Positions 42,557 to 51,293 of a DNA stretch of 51,358 bases are shown piece by piece. The translations under genes were made by a program, and so were the position numbers. Numbering within the stretch: position 1 is the stretch's first letter; each line of letters begins with the position of its first letter. The stretch comes from Pseudomonas sp. TNT3 (GTDB lineage Bacteria > Pseudomonadota > Gammaproteobacteria > Pseudomonadales > Pseudomonadaceae): assembly GCF_010095445.2 (NCBI RefSeq), contig NZ_WFGV02000045.1:1-51358 (forward strand), given 5' to 3'. Under the pieces are notes generated by a model that searched no databases, had not been told where the DNA came from, and saw only the letters and a program-made list of their open reading frames with translations.

Positions 42557-42565
42557 TGTGGATAA
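42557..42565 (-). promoter_or_regulatory. Consensus DnaA box upstream of holD
   Basis: TTATCCACA, read on the minus strand, is an exact match to the DnaA box consensus. It lies 13 bases upstream of the holD start, in the 168-base gap before mksB. A single box suggests control of holD by DnaA rather than an origin, but a 9-mer can occur by chance. Confidence 0.4.
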
Positions 42566-42712
42566 CTGAGAGTGCGGTGATTCTACCGCCCTTCGTCCAA
42601 GATCGCCCGTTGTTGATCGACAGAAAGCCGACTGTCCGTCTTGAGAGTGAATCGCAACCAACGTGATGCAGTACAATCGCTGCTTTTATTCGCCAACCAG
42701 CCGGCCATTCCG

Positions 42713-43990
42713 ATGATCGAACCCAAGCGCGTCTTGCGCGCCCTCGCTGAACACTGGGCACTTCTGGAGCCACTGTGCGAGCACTTCGACCAAGGCACCT
42801 TGAGCCTCAACGAACTGCGCACACAACTGGGCGCCCAGCAACTTGACAGTACGCCGCAGGACATCACCAGCCTGCTGGATGTGTGGATCCGTCTCGACAT
42901 TCTGGTTCCCGTGGCAAAAAGCCCGAACCGGTTCGAACTCAACGCGCAGATTCACGACTTCCTTGCGTACCTGCGTCGTGAGCACCGTCTGGGCCTGTGC
43001 CTGGAGATCGAGGCCTATCTGCGGCACCTCGAGCGCCTCGCCGGTTATATCCAGGATGCCTTCGACATTCGTGACGGCAGCGACCTGGCGCGCCAGCTGC
43101 GCCTGCTCGACATGCGTGTACGAGATGTATTGAAGAAACTTGCCAACGACGAACAGGCCCTGGTGGCCGTGGCCGAACGCGCCAAGACCAGCGACCGGCA
43201 AATCCCGCTGCGCCAGCGCTACGCCGAAGTGCTGGCGACGTGGGACGAATACGTCGAGCCGATGATCCAGTTGGTGAATGCCGATGGCGCCTTCGAACAA
43301 GGCGTGCGCAAGGTCGAAAATGTTTTACTGAGAATGCTCTCCGAGCAGCAACGCATCGGTCACCTGGTCGACGACGACATGCTGCTGCGCACCCACGCAC
43401 GTATCCTGGAAATGCAGACCAGTGCCCAGCTGACATTGCGTCATGCTCGCGAACTGCTGTTGCCACTGCGTGAAGAAGCCCGTCGCCACAACGCCGTGAC
43501 CCGTGGCGCGGCGCTGGCCCTCGCGGCCATCCGGCGTAAAGGCATCGATGCAGTGCCGCAAGCAGCCATGCCGATGTTCACCCGCCCGCAAAGCACCTTC
43601 CTCGGCAGCGCCAGTCAGGTCGAAGCCTACGTTTATGCGCTGGCCCGATTCGAGCCGAAACCTGCGCGCTTCCCCAAGGCCCACAAGACCCAGAAAGGCG
43701 AAGCGCCGCGCGCGCCACGCACGGTTCGGGAGATGCTCGAACGCTGCGAAGATGCACTGCCGATGCCGGACCTGATGACCTGGTTGCTGGAGCAGGAACC
43801 GGACGGCGCCACCGACGAATTGCTGTATTGGTTCTCGCGCCTGTCGCGGGAAAAACGCTTCACACGTGAGCGTCTGGAACGCCGCGATTACCACACTCAT
43901 GAGCATCAGGTCAGCCTGCGCTCCTTCGCCCTGCTCTCGGCCCGCGATACCGCCGCCGAGGATTCTGCGAGCACCCCACATGCATCTTGA
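42713..43990 (+). CDS. mksB: Condensin subunit MksB
   Basis: 425 residues from ATG 42713, the size of P. aeruginosa MksB. Kleisin-like subunit of the MksBEF SMC complex, which compacts the chromosome and aids its partition alongside SMC-ScpAB. N-terminal winged-helix-like region (RVLRALAEHWALLEPLCEHF), long central helices and a C-terminal part ending near HTHEHQVSLRSFALLSARD. Upstream ATG 42641 gives unsupported extra residues. First gene of an overlapping three-gene operon. Confidence 0.9.
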   Translation: MIEPKRVLRALAEHWALLEPLCEHFDQGTLSLNELRTQLGAQQLDSTPQDITSLLDVWIRLDILVPVAKSPNRFELNAQIHDFLAYLRREHRLGLCLEIEAYLRHLERLAGYIQDAFDIRDGSDLARQLRLLDMRVRDVLKKLANDEQALVAVAERAKTSDRQIPLRQRYAEVLATWDEYVEPMIQLVNADGAFEQGVRKVENVLLRMLSEQQRIGHLVDDDMLLRTHARILEMQTSAQLTLRHARELLLPLREEARRHNAVTRGAALALAAIRRKGIDAVPQAAMPMFTRPQSTFLGSASQVEAYVYALARFEPKPARFPKAHKTQKGEAPRAPRTVREMLERCEDALPMPDLMTWLLEQEPDGATDELLYWFSRLSREKRFTRERLERRDYHTHEHQVSLRSFALLSARDTAAEDSASTPHAS

Positions 43991-44681
43991 TTTATCCGAA
44001 CTGTCTCAATTGGCGCCGATCTTCCGCGAGCTGTTCAAGGGCTATCACGTCAGCCGCCGCGACCCGGAACTGTATGCGCAATTATCGAATTTCCAGGATC
44101 AGTACCGCACGCTGTTCAAGGCGCTGGGTTTTGAACTGGTCTGCGACACCCGTGGTTTCTATTACTTCGTGCCGGACCTCGCCGCTGCGGCGGTGAACAA
44201 GACTGCGCAGCGACTGGCGCTGTTCACCTTTATCCTCGTCGAGCATCTGGCCGACCAGGGGCGCGACCCGGTTGCCGTGCTGGATGGCGGCAGCCTCGGC
44301 CGTGATGAATTGCCTTCGCTGCTTGAAAAGTACCGCGACCTGTTTATTCAGGCAGAAGTGCAGACCGTCGAAGAACTCGAAGAAAAAATCATGCGTCGCA
44401 TGACCCAACTCGGTTTTGCCGGCGAAGAAAACGGCATCTACCGTTTCCTGCCACCGATGCACCGATTCCTCGATGTCTGCCTGTCGGTCCAGCAAGACCG
44501 CGATCTGGCGGCCAGCCTGCACAGCGTGCTGCCATTGCCGGTCCCGGTCTTGATCGATGACGACAGCGACGAAAAGCTATTGGAAACTGATGACCCGCTG
44601 GACTTGAGTGACTTCGCGGAAGACAGCGAAGAAGACGCGCTGGCCCGCGCCATTGCCGAAGAACAGGAGACCGACGCATGA
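43980..44681 (+). CDS. mksE: Condensin subunit MksE
   Basis: 233 residues from ATG 43980, overlapping the mksB end by 11 bases. KITE-like winged-helix protein that binds the kleisin. Typical sequence: LSQLAPIFRELFKGYHVSRR, GFYYFVPD, LALFTFILVEHLADQG and GIYRFLPPMHRFLD, with an acidic C-terminus (DDDSDEKLLETDDPLDLSD). Its stop overlaps the mksF ATG (ATGA). Product acts with MksB and MksF at the nucleoid. Confidence 0.9.
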   Translation: MHLDLSELSQLAPIFRELFKGYHVSRRDPELYAQLSNFQDQYRTLFKALGFELVCDTRGFYYFVPDLAAAAVNKTAQRLALFTFILVEHLADQGRDPVAVLDGGSLGRDELPSLLEKYRDLFIQAEVQTVEELEEKIMRRMTQLGFAGEENGIYRFLPPMHRFLDVCLSVQQDRDLAASLHSVLPLPVPVLIDDDSDEKLLETDDPLDLSDFAEDSEEDALARAIAEEQETDA

Positions 44682-47518
44682 GCAAGGAACGCTACGGCAT
44701 TCGCCGCTTTGCCCTTTTGAACACTGCAGGTTACAGCCTCGGCCTGTTCCCGCTGGAAGAACCACTGTCGGTTTACGGCGCGAATAACCTCGGTAAATCT
44801 GCCTCGATCAACGCCTTGCAGTTCCCGATTCTGGCGCGCATGTCGGACATGAGTTTCGGCAAGTACAGCCTCGAACAGTCCCGCCGTTTCTACTTCGCGT
44901 CGGACACCAGTTACATCCTGGTCGAAGTTTCGCTGCCTCATGGGCCACACGTGATCGGTGTCGTCGGTCGCGGCCCGGGCGGTGGTTTCGGTCACCAGTT
45001 CTTCGCCTACGCCGGCAAACTGGATCTGGCCCATTACCAGAAAAACGACACCTGCCTGCGCCAGAAAGAACTGTTCACCAACCTTGAACGTGAAGGCCTC
45101 AAAGCCTACGAGCTCAAGCCCGATGAACTGCGGCGTTTGCTCGTCGGCGGCCACACCTCGATTCCGCTCGACCTGACGCTGATCCCGCTGCGTTCCACCA
45201 GCGAGCAGAGCCTGAAGACCTTCCGCGCATTGTTCATCAACCTGCTGCACATGCGCGAAATCACGGCAGCCAAGCTCAAGCAACTGTTCCTCGATGCCTT
45301 CGAACACAGCTTGCGTTCGGGCAGTGTCGATTACATCGCGGCGTGCGAAGAAGCGTTTCGTGATGTTCGACGCATGGAGCAGGACTACAACTCGCTGGTG
45401 ACGGCCGGTCCGCTGGTTGAAGCGCTCGCCGCAGGGGTTACCCAGCGCAATATCCTGCGCGGCAAATTGCACCGGATCTCGCCGCTGCTCGATTCCCTGC
45501 TGGGCACTTGGGCGGACTACGCCGGTGCACGCAAGGAAGAGCTGACGATTCAGGCCGAACACTACCGCAATGAACAGGACGCGCTGCAAAACGATCAGCG
45601 TGGCGGCACACAGGAGCTGATGCGCCTGGAGCGGGAAATCACCGGCATCCAGCGTTGGCTCGGAGAACTGTCGGTACTCAAGCATCGCTTTGCTTTGGTT
45701 GATGACGTCAAAGTCCTGGAGCAGCAATTGCTGGCTGCCAAGGACGCGCACGATGAGCTGGCCGGTGCGCTGGCACAATCGCGGCAGTTCAGCGCCGAAG
45801 ACCTTGAAGAGCGTCTGCGCGACCTGGAGAAACGCCTGAAGTCGGTCAAGCAGCAGCTCGATCACGCTGACAACAACAGCTATGCCCGACTGCGCGAAGA
45901 GTTCTCTCAGCAGGATGTCGAACGCCTGATGCGCTTGTTCAACAGCGCGCTGTTCAGCTTGCCGCTGGGCGAGCATGGCATCGCGCTGGATGAAGACGGT
46001 CAGTGGGTCAAATCCATGGAGCTGATTCTTGATGGCTTCAAGGGTGAGCGCTTCGAAGTGCCGGGGCTTTCCATCGACCTGTCGCACATCGAACCGCCAG
46101 CCCTGCAGGCGCTGGCCGATCGCGCCGCATTGCGGGACCAGAAAGAGCGTCTGGATAAAGAACTCAAGCAACTCAAGACACAGCAAGCCGTCGCGGCCGA
46201 CCGCGCGGCCAGCAAGACCCAGACCGAAGCGTTGTACCAGCAAGTGCTGGATGCGCAGAAAGCCCTGGAAGATTTCCGTCGCGCACAAACCTTGAGTGCC
46301 GAAGAAGGTGACAAGCTTGAGCAACTGGCGCAGATGGAAGCGGCGCAGGACGAGCTGAAACGCTCCAGCGATGCGTTTACCGAACGCGTCCAGCAACTGT
46401 CGGCCAAGCTGCAACTGGTCGGTCGGCAGATCGGTGACATGGAAGCCAAGCAACGCACCCTCGACGACGCCCTGCGCCGCCGCCAGTTGTTGCCGGCAGA
46501 TCTGCCGTTCGGTACGCCATTCATGGACCCGATCGACGATTCCATGGACAACCTGCTGCCGCTGCTCAATGACTATCAGGACAGCTGGCAGGGCTTGCAG
46601 CGCAGCGATGGCCAGATCGAGGCGCTTTACGCTCAGGTCCGTCTGAAGGGCGTGGCCAAGTTCGACAGCGAAGACGATATGGAGCGTCGCCTGCAACTGC
46701 TGATCAACGCGTACGCGCATCGCACTGATGAAGCGCTAACCCTCGGCAAGGCTCGCCGTGCGGCCGTGACAGATATCGCCCGAACCCTGCGCAATATCCG
46801 CAGCGACTACGACAGCCTTGAGCACCAACTGGCGCTGTTCAACCGCGAGATCAACAAGCGTCAGGTCTCCAACCTGCAGAGCTTCCGCATCGTGCTCGCG
46901 CCGAACAAGGAAGCGCTCAAACACATCGATCAGATTATCCACAGCGCCGGCCAGTACGAAGAAGGCGAGACGCTCTCCGTTTTTGACCTGAGCCAAAGTG
47001 CCGATCAGGACAACAAGAACGAAGAGGCCAAGGAATACCTGGCACGCCTGGTAGCGGCGAACCACAACCAGCTGGGTCTGAAGGACTTGTTTGAACTTGC
47101 CTTCGAGATCACCAAGGTCAATGGTCAACCGGTGATTCACACCGACATCGACGGGGCCGCGTCCAACGGCACGACCATGACCATCAAAGCGCTGACCAAC
47201 ATGTACTTGTTGCTGCACTTGATGGACCGTGACCAGGCCGGTCGCGTGCGCTTGCCTTACTACCTCGATGAAGCTGCTGACATCGACGAGAAGAACCAGG
47301 CAGCGCTACTCGAAACAAGTCTGCAACTGGGCTTTGTGCCGATTCTGGCGAGCGTCAAGCCGCAGGTCTGCGCCAGTGTGGCGATTGACCTTGAAGGTGG
47401 TAGCGGGCCGAACGGAATCTATATCGATGAAGCGGACTGGAAGTACATCCGTCGACACGATGAGGTGAAGGCTGTCGTTAGCGTTGAAGCGGATGAGGCT
47501 GCGCTGGATGCAGTCTGA
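44678..47518 (+). CDS. mksF: Condensin SMC-like ATPase MksF
   Basis: 946 residues. SMC/RecN-like architecture: N-terminal Walker A-type GANNLGKSASINALQFP (about residues 30-47), long coiled coils on either side of a central hinge-like region (LSIDLSHIEPPALQALADRA), and a C-terminal ATPase lobe with Walker B-like LPYYLDEAADIDEKN. It is the motor of MksBEF. Related systems (Wadjet/JetABCD, MksBEFG) add a TOPRIM-like nuclease MksG/JetD; none follows here because a terminator comes directly after the stop. Confidence 0.92.
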   Translation: MSKERYGIRRFALLNTAGYSLGLFPLEEPLSVYGANNLGKSASINALQFPILARMSDMSFGKYSLEQSRRFYFASDTSYILVEVSLPHGPHVIGVVGRGPGGGFGHQFFAYAGKLDLAHYQKNDTCLRQKELFTNLEREGLKAYELKPDELRRLLVGGHTSIPLDLTLIPLRSTSEQSLKTFRALFINLLHMREITAAKLKQLFLDAFEHSLRSGSVDYIAACEEAFRDVRRMEQDYNSLVTAGPLVEALAAGVTQRNILRGKLHRISPLLDSLLGTWADYAGARKEELTIQAEHYRNEQDALQNDQRGGTQELMRLEREITGIQRWLGELSVLKHRFALVDDVKVLEQQLLAAKDAHDELAGALAQSRQFSAEDLEERLRDLEKRLKSVKQQLDHADNNSYARLREEFSQQDVERLMRLFNSALFSLPLGEHGIALDEDGQWVKSMELILDGFKGERFEVPGLSIDLSHIEPPALQALADRAALRDQKERLDKELKQLKTQQAVAADRAASKTQTEALYQQVLDAQKALEDFRRAQTLSAEEGDKLEQLAQMEAAQDELKRSSDAFTERVQQLSAKLQLVGRQIGDMEAKQRTLDDALRRRQLLPADLPFGTPFMDPIDDSMDNLLPLLNDYQDSWQGLQRSDGQIEALYAQVRLKGVAKFDSEDDMERRLQLLINAYAHRTDEALTLGKARRAAVTDIARTLRNIRSDYDSLEHQLALFNREINKRQVSNLQSFRIVLAPNKEALKHIDQIIHSAGQYEEGETLSVFDLSQSADQDNKNEEAKEYLARLVAANHNQLGLKDLFELAFEITKVNGQPVIHTDIDGAASNGTTMTIKALTNMYLLLHLMDRDQAGRVRLPYYLDEAADIDEKNQAALLETSLQLGFVPILASVKPQVCASVAIDLEGGSGPNGIYIDEADWKYIRRHDEVKAVVSVEADEAALDAV

Positions 47519-47545
47519 TTTGCGTTAATCGATGGGCGTAAAAAA

Positions 47546-47576
47546 GGCCGCGATCCAATGGATCGCGGCCTTTTTT
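47546..47576. terminator. Bidirectional terminator between mksF and pqiB
   Basis: GGCCGCGATCC (47546-47556), loop AAT, GGATCGCGGCC (47560-47570), six T (47571-47576), with an A-run at 47540-47545 giving a U-tract on the opposite strand. Perfect 11-bp stem. Confidence 0.93.
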
Positions 47577-47583
47577 GTCGGGC

Positions 47584-49887
47584 TTATTTACCGAGGGGAA
47601 TTTTTGGCGCCCAGGTCAGCCATTCGTCTTCAAATTTATCGAACATCGGGAACGTCTGTTCCGGACGCGCAGGATTGCCCATGCGATCGCCATCCGGCGT
47701 TGCGAACGCGATGCCGCCCTGGATCAGCGTTTCCAGAGATTCAGTGCGCATGGTCGCGCCTTTGAACAGGCCATAGTCGAAACCGAATCCACTGGAGTTC
47801 CAGAAGCGCGTACCGCTACGCACCAGTGGCGCGTACTTCGGTTCGATCAGGATATGTATCAGGACGCGATCAGCCGTCTGACCCAGTTCATAACTTGTCA
47901 CCTTGCCTACGGTCACTTCGCGATAGGTCACCGGGACGCCGGTTTTCAGCGAGCCGCGACGAGCCGCGCTGAGTACCAGACTCAACCCTGGTTCCTGCTT
48001 CACCGCTTCTGGCGGGTTGGACAAGGCTACAAAGTTTTTCTGTGGGCCCAGGTTTTTCAGCGCTGGCTGTACTTCGATGTACTGGCCGGTCACGAGGGTT
48101 TCGAGGTTGGACGTCTTGATCAAACCCAACTCCGGTTTGACCACCCAGAACTGACTGCCGGCCCGAGCGATGCGCTCGGGCACCTCGGTAATACGCGCGG
48201 TGAGCATCACGGACTGGAGGTCATCGGTCAGATCAACGTCTTCAATCTTGCCGACATCCAAACCTTTGAAACGGACCGGAGTACCGCTGCGCAAACCATC
48301 GGCGCGATCCACCTTAATGGTCACTACAGTGCCTTTCTGATTCGCTTCATCATGGTTGGCGAACAGACGGAACCGTGGAATACGCTTCTGCAGCGGCGCT
48401 TTGGCTTGCGGGGTTTCAAAAGCGATGCCGCCCGCCATCAGGCTTTGCAGGGATTCGCTTTTCACCTGAATGCCACCGGTCAATCCGCCTGTGAGCGTAA
48501 TACCGCTGGCGTTCCAGAACCGTGTAGAGGCGTTAACCAAGCCTTCGTACTCTTTCTCGATGTGTACACCGATTACCAATTGCTTCTTGGCTTTAGAGAA
48601 CTGATAGCTCTGGACGGAGCCTACCTTGACCTGTTTGTAGAGAATCGGGCTACCGACTTCCAACGAACCCAGGTTCTCGGTGAATAACACCAAATGCAGA
48701 CCCGGTGAACGCAAGTCCAGAGGGGGGGCCTTGGGTCGTGCTACGAACTCTCGTTGCGGCGCGGCACCTTTGTCACCGGGACGGATAGCAATGTAGTTTC
48801 CCTTCACGAGGGCTTCTAGGCCGGTGATGCCAGCGAGCGAGATCGAAGGTTTGACGACCCAGAACTGCGTGCCGTCGACGAGATAGTCTTCGGCCAATGG
48901 GTCCAAAGTGAGTTCTGCAGTGGCAGCAGTCAGGTCCGGATCGACCTTGAGCGCCTTCAGATTGCCAACCTGAATTCCTTTGTACATAACCGGCGTACGA
49001 CCTGCCTGCAGACCTTCAAAATCACTGAGTTTGACCTTGATGCGGATACCAGCCGCAGCCGCGTCGAAGTCTTCGTAGAGGCGGAACGGCAAACTTGGAT
49101 CAGTAGGCGGGCTGTCCTTGCGGTTTTCTGGTGTGGCGAACGCGATACCCCCCGCGACAATGCTGGCGAGGGATTCGCTGCGCACTTTTACACCGGACAG
49201 ATTCGCGTCGATGCTGATGCCGCTGGCATTCCAGAAACGTGTGTGTTTGCGCACCAGATTGGCATAAGTGGGTTCGATGAACACTTTGAGTTCAACGGTG
49301 CTTTGGTCCTCGGACAGCAGGTAGCTTTTGACCTGCCCGACCTTGATCTGTTTATAGAACACGGGGCTGCCGCGGTTCAGCGAGCCGAGGCGATCAGCCT
49401 TGATCGTCAGGTGCAGACCAGGCTTGGCGTCGGATAATGGCGGTTCCTCAGCCAGTGCCTTGAACTTGCGAGTGGGCTCGCCCTCACCGGGACTGACAGC
49501 GATATAGTTGCCCGAAACCAGGGTTTCAAGACCGGTGATACCGGCCAGGGTCACGCTCGGCTTGACTAGCCAGAAACGAGTGCTGGTGCGCAGATACTGC
49601 TCCACATCCTTGTTCATCTCGACAGTGGCTATCACACCTTTGGAAGAGCCTTCGTCGTCGAGTTTAAGGGTTTTGACCTTACCGACCGACATCCCCTTGT
49701 AGACGACTTCGGTCTTGTTGGCCTGGATGCCTTCACCACTTTCAAAACGCACCAGAATTTCGATTCCAGTTTCGTTGTAAGCCCTCCATCCGAGCCAGCC
49801 GCCAATGATCAGAGCGATCAGGGGCAATACCCAAATAGCAGACCAGTTGGAGGCCGGTCGGGTTTTCGCTGTAGGCAAATCAGTCAT
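47584..49887 (-). CDS. pqiB: PqiB/LetB-family MCE protein, six MCE domains
   Basis: 767 residues. One N-terminal membrane helix (IWVLPLIALIIGGWLGW), then MCE repeats at roughly residues 46, 160, 280, 400, 520 and 635, each with a Y-K-x-x-x-V-G-x-(V/I/L) signature (VVYKGMSVGKVKTL, VFYKQIKVGQVKSY, VMYKGIQVGNLKAL, ILYKQVKVGSVQSY, VRFKGLDVGKIEDV, VTYREVTVGKVTSY). E. coli PqiB has three MCE domains and LetB seven, so this resembles LetB more. MCE proteins form tunnels carrying lipids between the inner and outer membranes. It overlaps the preceding pqiA-like gene by 8 bases. No PqiC lipoprotein gene follows. Confidence 0.9.
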   Translation of the reverse strand: MTDLPTAKTRPASNWSAIWVLPLIALIIGGWLGWRAYNETGIEILVRFESGEGIQANKTEVVYKGMSVGKVKTLKLDDEGSSKGVIATVEMNKDVEQYLRTSTRFWLVKPSVTLAGITGLETLVSGNYIAVSPGEGEPTRKFKALAEEPPLSDAKPGLHLTIKADRLGSLNRGSPVFYKQIKVGQVKSYLLSEDQSTVELKVFIEPTYANLVRKHTRFWNASGISIDANLSGVKVRSESLASIVAGGIAFATPENRKDSPPTDPSLPFRLYEDFDAAAAGIRIKVKLSDFEGLQAGRTPVMYKGIQVGNLKALKVDPDLTAATAELTLDPLAEDYLVDGTQFWVVKPSISLAGITGLEALVKGNYIAIRPGDKGAAPQREFVARPKAPPLDLRSPGLHLVLFTENLGSLEVGSPILYKQVKVGSVQSYQFSKAKKQLVIGVHIEKEYEGLVNASTRFWNASGITLTGGLTGGIQVKSESLQSLMAGGIAFETPQAKAPLQKRIPRFRLFANHDEANQKGTVVTIKVDRADGLRSGTPVRFKGLDVGKIEDVDLTDDLQSVMLTARITEVPERIARAGSQFWVVKPELGLIKTSNLETLVTGQYIEVQPALKNLGPQKNFVALSNPPEAVKQEPGLSLVLSAARRGSLKTGVPVTYREVTVGKVTSYELGQTADRVLIHILIEPKYAPLVRSGTRFWNSSGFGFDYGLFKGATMRTESLETLIQGGIAFATPDGDRMGNPARPEQTFPMFDKFEDEWLTWAPKIPLGK

Positions 49888-50497
49888 GGTCGTCGTCCGA
49901 CTCCGTGTTATCCCAAATCAGTCGGGGATCGAAAGTTACTGCGGCAAGCATCGTCAGAATCACCACACTGGCGAAGGCGATGGCGCCAAGATTGGCTTCA
50001 ATGCTGGCAAGCCGTCCGAAATTGACTACTGCCACGAGGATGGCAATCACAAAGATATCCAGCATCGACCATCGGCCGATGAACTCGATAAAGCGGTACA
50101 TCACAATGCGCTGCCGGGCCGAAAGAGGCTGGCGCCTTTGTACGGAAAACAGCAGTAGCGCGATGCCCACCAGTTTGAATGTCGGTACCAGAATGCTGGC
50201 GATAAAAACCACCGCCGCAATGGGAATCATGCCGTGCTGAACCAACTGGATGACACCCGACATGATGGTGCTGGGGTCACCTTGACCAAGCGAGTTGACA
50301 GTCATGATCGGCAACAGGTTGGCTGGTATGTAGAGAATCGCGGCCGTGATCAGCAACGCCCAGGTACGTACCAGGCTGTTCGGGCGACGGGCATGTACCA
50401 GCGCACCGCAACGGGTGCAAATCTGCTCGTCAGCTTCCTGCTTATTCAACTCATGGCATTCAATGCAAATCAGAATGCCCGCATCAATCGCCCGCAT
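49880..50497 (-). CDS. pqiA: PqiA/LetA-like inner-membrane protein (second half)
   Basis: 205 residues from ATG 50497 (GGAG eight bases upstream). A zinc-ribbon-like CIECHELNKQEADEQICTRC starts the protein, followed by four membrane helices (LLITAAILYIPANLLPIMTV, IPIAAVVFIASILVPTFKLV, FVIAILVAVVNFG, FASVVILTMLAAVTF). The IPANLLPIM stretch is a PqiA hallmark. E. coli LetA and PqiA each carry two such modules in one chain; here each module is its own gene. It probably forms the inner-membrane base of the MCE tunnel with the next gene. Confidence 0.88.
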   Translation of the reverse strand: MRAIDAGILICIECHELNKQEADEQICTRCGALVHARRPNSLVRTWALLITAAILYIPANLLPIMTVNSLGQGDPSTIMSGVIQLVQHGMIPIAAVVFIASILVPTFKLVGIALLLFSVQRRQPLSARQRIVMYRFIEFIGRWSMLDIFVIAILVAVVNFGRLASIEANLGAIAFASVVILTMLAAVTFDPRLIWDNTESDDDHD

Positions 50498-51143
50498 GAG
50501 CATCTTCTCCCGATAACGCCTGCCAGATTTGATGAGGCGACATGACGACCTCCAAACAGACCTGGACCAACAACAAACTGATAAAGCACACCAGGCCAAG
50601 GCCCACGGTAATAGCTGCCATATCTGCCAGTTTTACAATCGCCACCAGTACGCCCATCAGGTAGACCTCAAGCATTCCCCAATCTCGCAAATGGTGATAA
50701 ATGCGGTAGAGCAACAAACCGTAACTTCGACCTATATCGAAGCGGATACTCAATAGCACGGCCAATTGGCAGAGTAACTTGGCCAGTGGAATTCCCATGC
50801 TGCAGAGGAACACCACGACAGCTACACCTTGCATGCCGGTATCAAACAGGCCAACAACCCCACTCCAGACCGTGTCATGGGACGACTGCCCGAGTAAATT
50901 GAGCTCCATGATGGGTAGAAAGTTCGCAGGGATATAAAGCAGCAGGGCGGCGATGACTAAGGCGAGGCTTCGTTGCACGACATTATGACGATTGGCATAG
51001 AGTTCGTAACCGCAGCGAGGGCACAACGCTTTCTCGCCGTGTGCGAGTGCTGGCTTGCGCATCAGCAAGTCGCACTCATGACACGCCACCAAATCGTCCA
51101 GTGGTAATTCTGACAGCCCTGAGGCGTCAACCGGATCTGGCAT
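50484..51143 (-). CDS. pqiA: PqiA/LetA-like inner-membrane protein (first half)
   Basis: 219 residues from ATG 51143. N-terminal Cys pairs CHECDLLMRKPALAHG...CPRC form a zinc-ribbon-like head; four membrane helices follow (LVIAALLLYIPANFLPIMEL, VAVVVFLCSMGIPLAKLLCQ, VYLMGVLVAIVKLADM, VCFISLLLVQVCLEVV). IPANFLPIM matches PqiA and the paralogous next gene. Its 3' end overlaps the following gene by 14 bases. A longer start at 51194 exists but adds residues with no family support. Confidence 0.88.
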   Translation of the reverse strand: MPDPVDASGLSELPLDDLVACHECDLLMRKPALAHGEKALCPRCGYELYANRHNVVQRSLALVIAALLLYIPANFLPIMELNLLGQSSHDTVWSGVVGLFDTGMQGVAVVVFLCSMGIPLAKLLCQLAVLLSIRFDIGRSYGLLLYRIYHHLRDWGMLEVYLMGVLVAIVKLADMAAITVGLGLVCFISLLLVQVCLEVVMSPHQIWQALSGEDAHAGD

Positions 51144-51251
51144 AAAAGACTCTGACTTCGAAAAAGTTGGGCCTATTCTAGTGTTCTTATTCAAAAATAA
51201 CTGTGCAAATTTGTACCGACGCTTTCGTAGTACTTTCCTGCGGACAAAACA

Positions 51252-51283
51252 AAACCCCTGTTCGCGTTAGCAAACAGGGGTTT
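51252..51283 (-). terminator. Terminator of the rRNA operon
   Basis: AAACCCCTGTT (51252-51262) pairs with AACAGGGGTTT (51273-51283). On the minus strand it is followed by TTTTGTTTTG. It lies about 10 bases after the 5S rRNA end. Confidence 0.9.
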
Positions 51284-51293
51284 CGGAATTTAA

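Noticed and set aside
42541..42570. A replication origin at the DnaA box
   Set aside because: Only one box, no AT-rich unwinding element, and none of the dnaA-dnaN-recF neighbours.
44438..46720. A 760-codon open frame antisense to mksE/mksF
   Set aside because: Long antisense frames are expected opposite GC-rich coiled-coil genes; the product is low-complexity Gln/Leu/Arg sequence with no motif.
47575..48687. A 370-codon frame antisense to pqiB
   Set aside because: No ribosome site or family features; pqiB on the other strand has six regular MCE repeats.
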